This document shows, one piece after another, positions 44,639-55,784 of a DNA stretch of 64,000 nt; position 1 is the stretch's first letter; each line of letters begins with the position of its first letter. The position numbers were made by a program, and so were the translations under genes. The notes beneath the pieces were generated by a model. That model was not told where the DNA came from, did no database searches, and saw only the letters and a list, made by a program, of their open reading frames with translations. The DNA is from Edaphochlamys debaryana (taxonomy: Eukaryota > Chlorophyta > Chlorophyceae > Chlamydomonadales). Where the stretch lies: the NCBI GenBank assembly GCA_016858145.1, contig JAEHOE010000037.1, positions 558,001 to 622,000 of the forward strand, given 5' to 3'.

Positions 44639-47600
44639 ATGGCGGACGATGCGTCGGTGGCCATGGCGCAGCAGCAGCAGCAGCAGCAGCAACAGCAGGA
44701 GATGGAGGACGACCAGATGGACCCCCACGTGGAGTACCTGCAGCAGCTGGTGGGGTCAAGGGAGGCAGGGGCAGGGGCGGGGTCCTTCCCGGGAGTATGG
44801 GCAGTGGGGTTGGGGGCTCAGGGACAAGCGCAGCTGGCGCAGCTTCAGGCTTGGCCTGGGCGGGCTAGGTATACACCCCTGACAACCCACACGTCGTAGT
44901 CAAATCTGATCTGGTCCCCAGGTCTGGGGCACATTCGTGCGGCCCACTTGGCAGGCTTGAGCCGTCATAACACGCCCCCTGCCCAACCCCGCTCCCACGC
45001 CTCTGCCCCCTCGCAGCTGCGAGACAATGAGTTCCTGCAGCGAGAGAATTTGCTCTTCGAGGCCTTCCTAGCCAAGGTACGTGCTACTGCTGCGGACTGC
45101 ATCCACGGACTGCATCCTGCCTGCCTGCCCAGGGACCAACCAGCTCAGGGCGCCTGCCTGGGGCCGGGACGCATGTAGCCGCAGAGCTTGGGCCCAGGAC
45201 CGCATCCTTCCCCTCCCAAACCTGCCCTCCCCTCTCCCCTCCCCTCACCCTCCTCCCTCCTCCCCCCCCCTCTCCACTCCCCCCCTCCCTCTCCCCCCGG
45301 TCAGGTCGACATGTCCAAACTGGGAGCCCTGGCGGAAGAGGACGCGGCGCGGCGCAAGAAGGCCGCAAAGAAGGGCGGCCCGGGGGCGGGGGCGGGGGCC
45401 GCGGGGCCGGCGGCCGCGGGCGGCCCCGGCGCGGGCGCCAAGGGCGCCAAGGGGGCCGAGGGCGGGTTCTCGGCGCTCACGGATGAGGAGAAGAACGACC
45501 TGGTCTCCCAGGAGGTGGAGATGGTGCAGGCGGAGATCGAGGCGGTGAGGCCTTTGGGGGGGTGGGGAGGAGGAGAAGGGGGAAGGGATTGGGTGATTAG
45601 CGGACGGATTGAGAGCGAAGGGAGAGAAGGAACGGCAGCCAGCGAGGGGGAGGGGGATGGGAGGTGGGGGGAGGAGGCGGGTGGGGTGGGGTGGGGTGGG
45701 GTTGCTGGGATGAGAGACGAGGTAGCAGCCAGCCGGCGAGCCTGATGTCAGGCCAGGGCCAGGGCGGGAAGACGGGGGTGGGGGATGGGATCAGGTTGGG
45801 GGGCAGAGGGCCATGGAAGGTAAGGGCATGCGGGGCGGGGCGCAACAGGGGCCAGGACGGGCGGCAGCTGCGTGTGGGGGGTAGGCAACGACCCGTTGGA
45901 TTTGAGGCCGGAGTGACGTGCGCTGGCGGGGCGCGGCATGCGACTCCTGACCCCCGTCCCTTGACCTCTACCCCGGCCTTTCCTCCCCCTGCAGATCAAG
46001 AAGGCGGGTGACAAGGACATCGATGACATCCGCACCCTCATGGAGGAGGTGGGGGGGTGGGCGTGTGGTGGTGTGTGTGGGGTGCGTTGTAAAGGGAGAG
46101 GGCGAGAGGGCGGGAAGGGGCAGAGGGGGAGCACCCTCCCTCACCACAACCACCCACTCCACACGCACTCCAGGTGGACATGCGCATTGCCGAGACAAAG
46201 AAGGACACGTACGAGTTCAAGCGCGACATCATCATCGGCGCGGAGAACCCCCGCAGCGGCAAGATCATGGCGGAGAAGATGATTCGGTGGGGCTGGGGGA
46301 GGGGCGCGGTAGGGTAGAGGGGAGGGGGGGTTGCAGGAACCAGGCTAGAGCCAAGCGCGTGGGGCGGCCGGCCGCGCGCCCACAAGCCCTGCACGCCGGC
46401 ATGAGGGCCTTGCTTACCCCTCTCCCCCTCCCCTGTCCTCCCCCCTCAACCCTCCCCCCACCCCACCCCCCAGCTTCATCGAGGACAAGCTCCGCCAGAA
46501 GGACGCCACCGCCGACAAGCTGCGGCTCAAGAACACCACCACCAAGGCGCTCATCACCAAGCTGGAGCACCAGCTGGCGCACAAGGAGGAGATGGGGGAG
46601 GTGGGGAGGGAGGGGCAGGGGGGAAGGGGGTTGAGGAGGGGGGCTGCGCCGGCGTCGTGGGCTTCTCTGCTGCCTGCTCCCACCCCCACACCCCAACTCA
46701 ACCCCCTTCCCCGCCCCACCCACCCTCCATCCCCGCACGCAGGTCCTGCACCTGGTTGACTTTGACCAGCTCAAGATCGAGAACCAGCAGTACATGGAGC
46801 GAATCGAGGAGCGCAACAACGAGCTGCTGAAGCTCAAGCTCAGCACGTCGCGCACGGTGCAGGTGGGGCCCTACCGCGTGGGCGGGTGGGGGTGGGCGTG
46901 GGGGTGGAGAGTCCGTTAGCCTCAACACACGGGCATGCAGTGACGCGCCCAATCGCCTCCGCATGCACACCCATGCACACGTGTGGCCCGCTCCGGCCGC
47001 CGAGCGGTGCCTCACGCACATGCGCCTGTGCCCCCTCCCTCCTGTTCTTTCCGCGTGTTGGAGCCTTCCCACATGTTGCTAAGCACACGCTCGCACGCTC
47101 GCTCCTCTCCCCGCCCCCCCCCCAGGTGCTGAACAACCTCAAATCCTCGCTCAGCGACATGGTGGCGGCGGGGCACCAGCTGAGGAAGCAGATCGCGGAG
47201 CGCAAGCAGGTGGGGGAATGAGGGAAGGGAGGGAGGAAGGGAAGGGGGAAGCGTTGCAGGCCGGAGAGGGGCGGGCGTGAGGGGGCAGGGAAGCAGCTGT
47301 TTTTGCTGCCGGCTTATGCACTACGCCCACGCTCTTTCCCCTTACGCCCCCCTCATCCCCCTTTCCTCCCCTCCCCACTCCCTCCCCCCAGGACCTGGCC
47401 CGTTTCGACTCGGAGTTCTCCTCTGTGCTGGACGAGAAGGGCCGGGGGGAGCGCACCGTGCGGCGGCTCAAGCTGGAACAGGAGGACATGTGAGGGGGGG
47501 AGCAGGGGAGGGGGGGCGGCTGGGGATGTTGGAGAAGACCGAGCCGCGGCTTTGAGCTCGCCAGCGAGCATGCCCTCACGAGCCAGCCCTTCTCATCCGA

Positions 47601-48171
47601 GCCGCCCCTTCCCCAACCCGCCAAGCTTTGAACCCCCTCCTCAACTCCCCTTCCCCCCCCCCTTCCTTCCCACCACCCCTCCCCCCCCCCAGCGACACCC
47701 CCACCATCATGGACTACATCCGGCTGAAGCACGAGGTGGGCGAGCTGGAGAAGCAGCTGGGCGACTGGCGGCGCAAGGTGGAGATCGCCACCATGGAGAA
47801 GACCCGGAGGCGCACGCTGCTCAAGAGCGTGGCCAGCACCACCAACCAGGTGTGGGGGGGGTTGCCGCTTTGGGAAGGGGGGGAGGGAGGGAGGGAGGGG
47901 GCATGCGTGAGGTTTGTAGGGGGCATTGCGGTGGATACGACGCCGCGATGGGGACAAGGTAATGGTGGGCGGGAAGCGTAAGGCGTGGCGCCTGATTGCG
48001 GGAAGTGGGTTTCAGCAGCAGAGGCGCTGTGCTGGTTACTGACGCGTCCCGCGGTGTGTTCCCCTTCCGTCCCGTGGCACGCAGGTGCCCGGCGGCATGG
48101 CGGGGGCCTTCGGGGGGGAGGGGGCGGGGGGCGGCTCGCGGGGGACGTCCCGGGGCACCAGCGCGCGGTGA
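44639..48171 (+). CDS. CFAP263: Cilia- and flagella-associated protein 263 (CCDC113 family)
   Basis: Eleven exons: 44639-44749, 45017-45076, 45305-45544, 45995-46048, 46174-46286, 46474-46600, 46743-46862, 47126-47209, 47392-47489, 47693-47849, 48085-48171; 416 aa, all phases close. The protein is almost entirely coiled-coil. It has a Gln-run N-terminus, RDNEFLQRENLLFEAFLAK, an Ala/Gly-rich linker, then the conserved CCDC113/CCDC96 domain with VDFDQLKIENQQYMERIEER, NNELLKLKLSTSRTVQVLNN, TPTIMDYIRLKHEV and WRRKVEIATMEKTRR. Its length fits CCDC113 (about 377 aa in human) better than the longer CCDC96. In cilia these proteins form the CCDC96/113 complex on axonemal doublets near the nexin-dynein regulatory complex. 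It ends with a Gly/Ser/Arg tail. Confidence 0.88.
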
Positions 48172-48610
48172 GGGGCGGGGGCAGGGGACGGGGACGGGGG
48201 TTGCGCGGGGGTTGCAAGGGGCCCTGGGGCTGGTGGGGTGCCGGCGAGGTAGAAGCCAGGTTTGGGGCTGCGTGAAGTCCGTGAAGCGAGCTCGGGCGGG
48301 GCTCGGGCGGGGCGTGTGACGCGCGAGCCTGGGCTGTGCTGTGGAGAGCAGCGTGGAAAGGGACGCCGGCAGCCGGTGATCGGTGGACAGAGAGGCATGC
48401 TGGGTATGGTGGGGAACGGCCTCCAGAGGGGGGTTTATGGCAGAGCCTAATGCGCTGTCGCTGACTGGGTCTGTGTGGCGGGGCCCACAGGGGCCCGCTG
48501 GTGTGGGCTGGTGGTAATGGCGACCGGAGCTCAGGCTCTGAAACGCGGCCAGTTATTGTTCTTGCATGGGTGGTGCTGCTGTTGCCCCGAAACCATGGCC
48601 CAAGCGAGCG

Positions 48611-48615
48611 TGTAA
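48611..48615 (+). promoter_or_regulatory. Candidate TGTAA poly(A) signal for CFAP263
   Basis: TGTAA in CGTGTAACC, 440 nt downstream of the stop at 48171. Confidence 0.4.
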
Positions 48616-49173
48616 CCGACCGGACGCTTGCACGTCTGCCCACCGCTATACCAGTACGGTGCCTCCAGGGCCCACCTGTGCAGCACCGGCAGCCAGCTAC
48701 ACTGCTACAGCCCCAGGCGCAACGCAAGGCCCGCCGGGTCCTGACCTCCATGTCAACACCGAGGGCACCAATCAGTTGGCTTGTGCGTGAGCCCCCTCGG
48801 CCTGCTTCCCCATCCGGCCTCCATCCCCTCCGTCAAAGCAGCGGTCGCCTCAGTGCACATCGGGCTCGCTGGGTGCCTTCTCCCCTCCGCTTCTTCTCTC
48901 GCGTTGCGACAGCGCGCTCAGCTGCATCCCCCTTCATCATCGTCCGGACTTCGCTGCACGGCCCCTGCGAGCACAGAATCCCCTCCGCTTCCGCTTCCGC
49001 TTCCGTGGCCCCTGTCCCCAGCTCCGGCTTGGCCCCAACACCGGCCCGCCCTCAACACCTCGAACCCGCTCACCTCCCTCCTCCCCTTCCTCGGCCCCTG
49101 TCCTGCACCCCCAGGCCCCACCCCCTGCAGCCCCTCGACCCTCTGCTCCGCTGCCCGGCTCGCACTCCACGCC

Positions 49174-49178
49174 TTACA
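49174..49178 (-). promoter_or_regulatory. Candidate TGTAA poly(A) signal for SURF1
   Basis: TTACA on the + strand, about 96 nt past the SURF1 stop at 49274. Confidence 0.45.
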
Positions 49179-49273
49179 TCCTCTCACACCTCTCTGGCTC
49201 CCTCCTTCCTCCCCCTTCTCCATCCCCAGCTCTCTGTCCCCCAGTGCCCCCCCACCCCCATCCCCTGCCGCCC

Positions 49274-52050
49274 CTACGCCCTCTGCTCCGACGCCCTGCT
49301 GGAGCTCCACGCCTCCCTGGCCGTCTCCCCGCTGCCCTGCACCATGCGCAGTCCGCGGCTGGGGCTGGTGACCACCTGCCGCGCCATCCCGGCCAGGAGC
49401 ACACACAGGCTGCCCCAGATGAGGGCGTAGTTGCGGTGGTCGATGGGCATGGTGGTGAACCGGACGAGGTCGGCGGAGTGCTTGGGCTGGGGGTAGGAGG
49501 GGCCCTCGTCGGGCCCGTCGGGGCCCGGGCCGCTGGGGTCGAGGCCCCGGGACTGTTGGAGCGGGGAGGTGGGCTGCGTTGGCACGGAGGCCGAGGCGGC
49601 GGTGGTGACGAGGGTGACGAGGGGCGTGTCATGGGGGAGGCCCATGGCGCGGGCCTGGGGGGGCGGGGGGACAGAGGGGAAGGGGGGAAAGAGGGGAAGG
49701 AGGGGAGGGGGAAGGAGGGGAGGGTGGAAGGGGTGTGAGGGTTACCGGTGTCAGGGGCAAGGGCACGCAGCCGGGTAGTGGGCGTGGGCCTGCACAGCGA
49801 GCGGCGCGGGGCCGCGCGCGGACTGTCCGGAAAACCATCAGCGGTACCGGGCACCGGGCCCACTGCCCATGCACCGGCCCATACTGCCCCTCCTCCTCCT
49901 CCAATCCCTACCCCCACCCTCCCCCCACACCCACCAGCGCCCCCCGCTGCAGGGAGTGGAACTCGTCCTCCTCCTCCCGGTTGCCCGGCATGAACTGGTT
50001 GGAGGCCTCGTCGGGCTGGACCACCCCCACCACATCCACCACCGGGGAGGGAGGCGGCTGGGAGGCCGCCGGGGGCTGCGCGGGGGCGGGGGAGCGGCCC
50101 CATCCGAACCAGCCCCCGCCCGACTTGGCAGCGGCCGGCTGGGAGGAGGATGCTTCTGTGGGAAAGTGGTAGGGGGAGGGGGAGGGAGGGCGGGAGAGGG
50201 GACGGTCGCGGACTGTCAAGCCCCTGCTTCGCTCGGCTTCGTATGGCTGGCTGGTCCACAAGTTGCTTGCGCAGGGCTCGGCCGCCGCGCGTCCCCTCAG
50301 GCCCTCACCCGCTGCTGCCGCCGCCTCCGCCGCCTGCCGTTGCGCCTGCCGCGCCGCCAGCACTCGTGCGCCCTCCGCCGCGTGCGCCTCCTTCCATGCC
50401 GCAGGTGCCCAGCCCCGGTTCACCAGCGCCACGCCCTTCCTGGGAGCCGGGAAAACGGAGGATGGGACGGGACAAGGGTCGTGCTTGTCCTCCTCCGCGC
50501 AAATAGGTTATGGTTTCTCGGAGGAGGGTGGGGCGGAGCTCTGACCCAGGTCCGGGGCCCAGGTTGCCGCCGGGTTAGCTCCAGGGGAGGAGGTGTGTGT
50601 GTGGGGATTCATGGCGGAGGGTCGTGCTCGACGGAGGAGGGGGCGAAGCTCCGAACCAGGACCCATGAGTCAGGGCTTCTAGGACCCCGGACCCGGACCG
50701 CGGGCCAGTGGTGACCCGGCGCTGACCGCACCCCACGACCCCAGAGGCTTCATGATACGGGGAGTGGCAACCTGTCTGCCGACACTGTGTGCTGCTCCTC
50801 CTTCCAGTCCTCCGCTTCCTCCACCAACCTCACGGGCCCCCCACAAGCCTCTGCAACCTCCCTCATCGCACTCCCAAGGCCCCCCGCTCACCCCCCCCCC
50901 CCGCTCACTTGTCCTCCGTGCGCAGGGGGCTCACCACCAGGTAGCCCGACTGGATGCCCTGGCCGGGGACACTAGGGGGGGGAGAGGGGGAGGGGAGGGG
51001 AGGGGCACAAGGGGGGATCAAGAGGTTGTATGCATCGCCCTGAGCCGGTGAGGCACCCCCGGCCTCAGCCGCGCAAGGCCCTCCTCCCCTGCCGCCTCCG
51101 TCCCCGGTCCACGAGCTCCTTCACCAGAGTGGGTGCCCACCTCCTTGATGAGGCAGGCCCCCTCAGCCTGGGACCCGGGGGTCTGCAGGGCACGCTCCCG
51201 TCCAGCCCCAACCCCCCGCCCCTCCTGACCTCCTGGGCCGTGGCCCCACGTAGACGCTGTACTCATCCAGGTACCGCCCCCGTACGAACACCTGGACGAG
51301 CAAGTACACGGGCGCAGCAACCGTGAGGCGGACGGGGCAGGCGGGTGTCAGGAAGTGGGCAGCCGCTCTGCGCCATGCGCAGTGCGTGGCCCAAGGGGTG
51401 GTACCAATCCCCTACCTCGGCTTCACACCATCTCACCCTCCCTCAACCTCCACGTCTCCCCGATCCCTCCACGGACCACTCTCCCCCATCCCCCCCCCCA
51501 CCCTCTCTCTTTGCTCTCCATTTCGTCAAATATCACCCCGATCTTCCCCCCCCGCGCCACCCCACCCCCACTCGCCTTGTCGTAGTCCTTGGGCTCATAG
51601 TCAGGGGCCATCAGGTCCAGAGGAGGAGCATCAGCCATACGCTCCCGATCCGTAATCAGCCCCTCCTGACAGGCGACACGCGGAATATTAAAGCAGCAGG
51701 CTTGCGTCTCTGCCGGGCACGGGTTGACTGGCCCCATGCCACGTGTCACCCCCACCCGACCGCACTGCGCCCCCGTTGACCCCCGCGCTTCCGCCTGCTC
51801 TGACCTTCCATCGCATGCGCTCGTACTGCCAGTACGCCAGGTACCCGCACACCGCGCTCGGCAGAAACATGACCGCAGCCGCAGGACTCCAACCGGGAGC
51901 AGCATCAGCAGCGGCCTTAGCGGATGCTGCCGCGCCGCTCAGGCGACGGAGCAGGGCCGACGAGACGCTGCTCTCCCCGGTCGTCGCGACATGTCCACTA
52001 GGCTCAGCCGCTGTGATCCCGGCCCAGCGGAGCCGGACGAGGCGTCGCAT
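49274..52050 (-). CDS. SURF1: SURF1-like cytochrome c oxidase assembly protein
   Basis: Seven exons: 51805-52050, 51576-51665, 51230-51291, 50909-50971, 50309-50439, 49935-50155, 49274-49654; 397 aa, phases close. The N-terminus (MRRLVRLRWAGIT) is basic like a mitochondrial presequence, then a first membrane helix (AVMFLPSAVCGYLAYWQ) with the family's 'YWQYERMRWK'. Conserved blocks are FVRGRYLDEYSVYVGPRP, SGYLVVSPLRTEDK, VALVNRGWAPAAW, QPDEASNQFMPGN and a second helix after DHRNYALIWGSLCVLLAG. The protein sits in the inner mitochondrial membrane and helps insert heme a into Cox1. One donor is GC (AAG|GCGAGT after 51576). A ~60-residue Ala/Pro/Ser-rich linker is inserted between VNRGW and the QPDE block. 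The C-terminal ~30 residues after the second helix look unconserved; a spliced last exon cannot be excluded. Confidence 0.9.
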
Positions 52051-53459
52051 CACGAAGGGATGTGCGACGGATGACAACGGTGGTGACTTTGCAAAAGCTA
52101 TGCGCAAGACAGCAGTGTGTGGTTCGTTAAGGTGTGGACAACTGTGTGCTATATGGAGGAGCGGCCGGAACCAAATGGTTGCGGTCTTCCGGTACCAAGT
52201 CGATCGTGCACACAGAACGCACCGCTTGAATCAGCTCGCAATCAATTACACATTCCTTGATAGATACAGTCCTTGTCACTGATCGTCGGGTGGCCCGGGT
52301 GCCGGTACCCCGCTCCTGGCCACGCTCCCCGACAGTCCCCGCAGCAGTCCCGGCAGTCCCTCGTCGGCGTCACCTGGCTACGCTGCACGGCCCCTGCGAG
52401 TACAGTGTCCCAGCAGCAGTCTCGTCAGCCTCCGCTGACACTCCGACCCGCCCCTTCATGCCCACGCACCCTGCCAGTCCCGCGACGCAGCACGCACGGA
52501 CTGGAGCTGTCGTCGTTTGCCAGTAGGTTGCGCCCGGTTGCGCCAGGTTGTGCCCCACATACACACTCCACAATCTACACAGCCGTGTCCGTCGAAACAT
52601 GCCCACTCAATCAGCCGTCAGCGGTTTGACGGGACCTGCTGCGCCCCTTGTCCTACGTCCGGGCCATCACACCCGTGCGGCCAATACTCCTTCCTTATTT
52701 CGTCGCATCCGGCTGGTGGGCGAGACCCGGCTAGCTGCACATTGCACTGACCCGTGCGGCCGGCTTCAGCTGCAAGAGTCGCAGCATGCGGGCCTGCCGG
52801 CGGCTGCCATGAAGTCCACACCAACACCCTCACAATGAGTAAGTTTGCCCTCTGTAAGTAAGCAGGCCCTCTGTGACCTGTGAGTCCCCTGCGCACAACG
52901 TGGCCTGCCTGCGGCTAACATGAGGCGTGGCCGTACGCCCTCAGTGCGTCCCAGCCATGTCCTGGACGTCTGGATGTGTACCAGCTGCACGCACCCGCCG
53001 CCTCCCTCGCCGCTCCAGTTTCACCCTCCTGTGCCAGCCGTGCTGACTGCACCGACCGGGCCAACCGCTCCAACTACAGGTACCCGCCACCTCGCCGCGC
53101 CGTCCTCGCCGCGCTCTCCTGCTCCAGCCGCTGAGACAGTACCGACCGGGCCACCCTCAGCCGCCGCTGCCGCGCCGCTGGCCCCAGCGCCGCCGCCGCG
53201 CTGCCGGGTGGGGGCGCCAGCACCGCCGCCTGCCGCGCCCCCACCTCCGCCTCGAGCTCCTGATGGGAGTGGCATGGCGGTGGGGCACGAAGTCAGCGGC
53301 AAAGACCCGACACGAGGTGTTGAAATTCTTCGCACGGGCCGCAGACAGGGAGCCTGAAACCGCACGTCCGCCGAAACGAGGTCTGATGTTCGACACACGT
53401 TCCCCTCTCTGGCAGACGGCGCGGCGGCGGGGGCAGCAGCAGAGATGGACGCCACGTCG
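52051..53459. other. Intergenic region with dispersed-repeat sequence
   Basis: No supported gene. It contains a copy (52381-52405) of a repeat also present at 48952-48976, several GGTACC/ACCGGT palindromes (about 52190 and 52302), and proline/alanine-rich open frames on both strands that look like compositional artefacts. Further exons of the J-domain gene could lie just below 53460. Confidence 0.4.
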
Positions 53460-55622
53460 TCAACACACACGACGTGTGATTACCAAGAATGTGCTACCCT
53501 CCCTTAGCAGACCGGTCAGAGGCCCCACCTTGAGCGGGAGCTGCCACAGCTCCGGCTCCTCGTCTGCAGCGGTGGGCTGCGTGGAGGGGGGCGCCCGGCC
53601 GGCCCACGGGTCCACCCAGCGGCCCCACCAGGCAGCGTCCTCATCCGCATCGTCGTACGGCTCGTCTACGCACACGTTGCCGTACATGTCGTACGGGTCT
53701 GGCGATCTGCTGCCGCCCCGCCGCCGCTTCAGGTGGGCCCGGGCGCCCCCGCTGCGCTCGGCCTCCGCCGCCAGGGTATCGCAGCCCTCGGACAGCAGCC
53801 GAAAGGCCTCCATTGCGAGGCCCTCCGGGACCACCTTACGGCACTTGTCAGGATGTACGAGCGCCGCCAGCCGCCGGAACCAGCTGCGGGCGCCCCGGCC
53901 CACCTCAGCGTCGCTAAGGGCCACGACCGTACAGGACCCCGCCGCTGTGTCTGGGGCAACCCCTGGATCTGCGCCCGAAGCGGCAGCGGCAGAGGCCCGC
54001 GCTGGCAAGCGAAAGGCTGCCCATCGCAGCACCCTTACCGCTACGATTACCGGTGCGGGCTGCCCGGGGCTGCTGGCACGGGGCTCGTCCTCGGGCCCAA
54101 CGGACGCGCCGGGGCTGTGAGCGGCTGTGCGGTGCTGGGTGCGTCCCGCTGCCCCGTGCCCGGCCCCGCTGCCCCCGGAGGCCTCCAGGTGGATGCGGGC
54201 CACCACCAGCAGCTGAAGGAGGCGGAGCTGCGCGGAGGGGCATCGCGGACAGGACCGACATCGTGTTGCCGTGAGACTACGTCCGAAAGAAGGCTTGAGA
54301 CAGGAGCCGCAAGCAGCTGGGCATGTACAGCCACGTCTGGGGGCTTGCGAGGCCTCGGCGGGAGCAACCACCGGTGAGCTCTCACCCGTTCCTCCGCCGT
54401 AAGGAGAGGTGCTTGGGACGCAGCCTGGGCGCCTTCACCGTTGCTCGCCGCACCGTCACCACCCTCACCAGAGCGATCCACGGACGGCCCGGGTGCGCCG
54501 GTCCGGTCAGCGCCACCGAACAGGCAGCCCTCCAGAGCCTCCACCGCCGGACCCCACCTGGGCACCGGCAGGCAGACGCAGGGCGGGCGCGACTCAAGCA
54601 GCTTCGCAAGACGGCCCAATGCTCTGTGTTGGCCGCTCACCGGCATGCGTCCATACTCGCAAACGGGCCAGCCCGGCTGCCAAGCACAAGCGGCCCTTGC
54701 CGCTAGCTGCTGAGATGTCGGGTCCCTGGCTTACGCATGCAGCCTTTCATACAATCAGGGTCAGCACACAGTTTGCCGCACCTGCCCTCCTCCAGCAGCC
54801 CCAGGGCCTGGGTCCGCAGCGCCGCAGCTCCCCTCACATCCGAGCCGCCGGCCTCTCGGGCATGCTCCCGTGCTGCGCGCTCAGCGCCTGGGTCCAGACC
54901 CGCCTCCGCTGACCCGGGCGCTGCTACCGCCTCTGGCTCCTCCGACGGCGGCATGGCGGGCCCCTCCGGCACCCGCTGTGGGGCGGCTCGAGGCCCGGAT
55001 GCTTGCCGAGCCGGTTTGTCCCCTGCTATCGGGCCGTGCCTTCCAGAGGATTGTGGATTTACGCTGGCCCGGTCATCGTCTGCTGCCTGTCGGAGCGGAT
55101 GCTATCGTTCCTTCCTGCGCACCGATCGTTGATGGGCCTGGCGCAGGGGCCTCCAGCTGTTGCAGCAGGGCCTCGAGCTGGCCCCTGGCGGCCTGTAGGC
55201 GGCTCACGGGCGCGGCAGCTCGCCCCAGGGCAGTCTCCAGAGACGCTGCTGCCGCGGGCAGGTGGCGAGTAGATGAGACGAGAGTGGAGGTGACCAGAGG
55301 CTCCGAGGAAACCAGCGCGGCGGCAAGCTCGGTAAGCTGGGGTTTGGCGGGGGGGCGAGGGTGCGGAAGCTGGCGCGGCGGCAAGGGTGTTGCGCCTGCG
55401 GTCGTGCCAAGCCCAGATCGCCTTGAAGGTGCCCCGACAAGCATCTTAGCGACAGCGCGCTTCGGTGCACGCAAAAGCCCTGGCAATTGCAAGACCATGC
55501 ACTTCCCGCCATACCTGGGCTCCTTGGCCTTTGACCACCAGCTCTGGCAGCTTCAACGCCGTGACAACGCAGCTGGTTAGAGCGTCAGAGACAGCGGCCT
55601 TGTTGTCAGCGAGCGCGCTCAT
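53460..55622 (-). CDS. J-domain (DnaJ-like) protein, partly uncertain model
   Basis: Proposed exons: 55515-55622, 55123-55336, 54782-55079, 54281-54695 and 53460-54227; about 600 aa. Start MSALADNKAAVSD. The second exon is helical (SRLQAARGQLEALLQQL). The fourth carries VCEYGRMPVSGQHRALGRLA, of no family I know. The C-terminal exon has SWFRRLAALVHPDKCRK followed by AFRLLSEGCDTLAAEAERS, the second half of a J-domain with the HPD motif that stimulates Hsp70 ATPase. It ends with an acidic, Tyr-rich segment (YDMYGNVCVDEPYDD). No Gly/Phe region or zinc finger of classical DnaJ is seen. Two introns would be short (53 and 86 nt), so the joins near 54228-54280 and 54696-54781 may be wrong. The J-domain itself is well supported. 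Confidence 0.6.
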
Positions 55623-55784
55623 TCGGGGCGGGAGCAAATGAGTTTGCTGTAGGCAGCAGTAGTTGCCAATGTCATATACAGATGACCAAGCTTGTAGCTT
55701 TTATATTGCTCTGAGACGACACGACAACCACTATTCTGCTCGGAACGGAACTCCGCACCAGAAGGCTCCCCACCACTGCAGACC

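Larger units (their letters stand above)
48172..49273. other. Convergent 3' region between CFAP263 and SURF1
   Basis: It holds TGTAA at 48611-48615 (+), 440 nt after the CFAP263 stop, and a minus-strand TGTAA at 49174-49178 for SURF1. The segment 48917-49000 belongs to a dispersed repeat (see 52381-52405). No coding gene supported. Confidence 0.4.

Noticed and set aside
53263..53400. Stretch resembling 18S rRNA (GTTGAAATTCTTCGCACG)
   Set aside because: Similarity is limited to about 20 bases and flanks do not match rRNA; taken as chance.
54228..54281. Confident assignment of a 53-nt intron in the J-domain gene
   Set aside because: It closes phase but is shorter than typical here; kept only as a provisional join.
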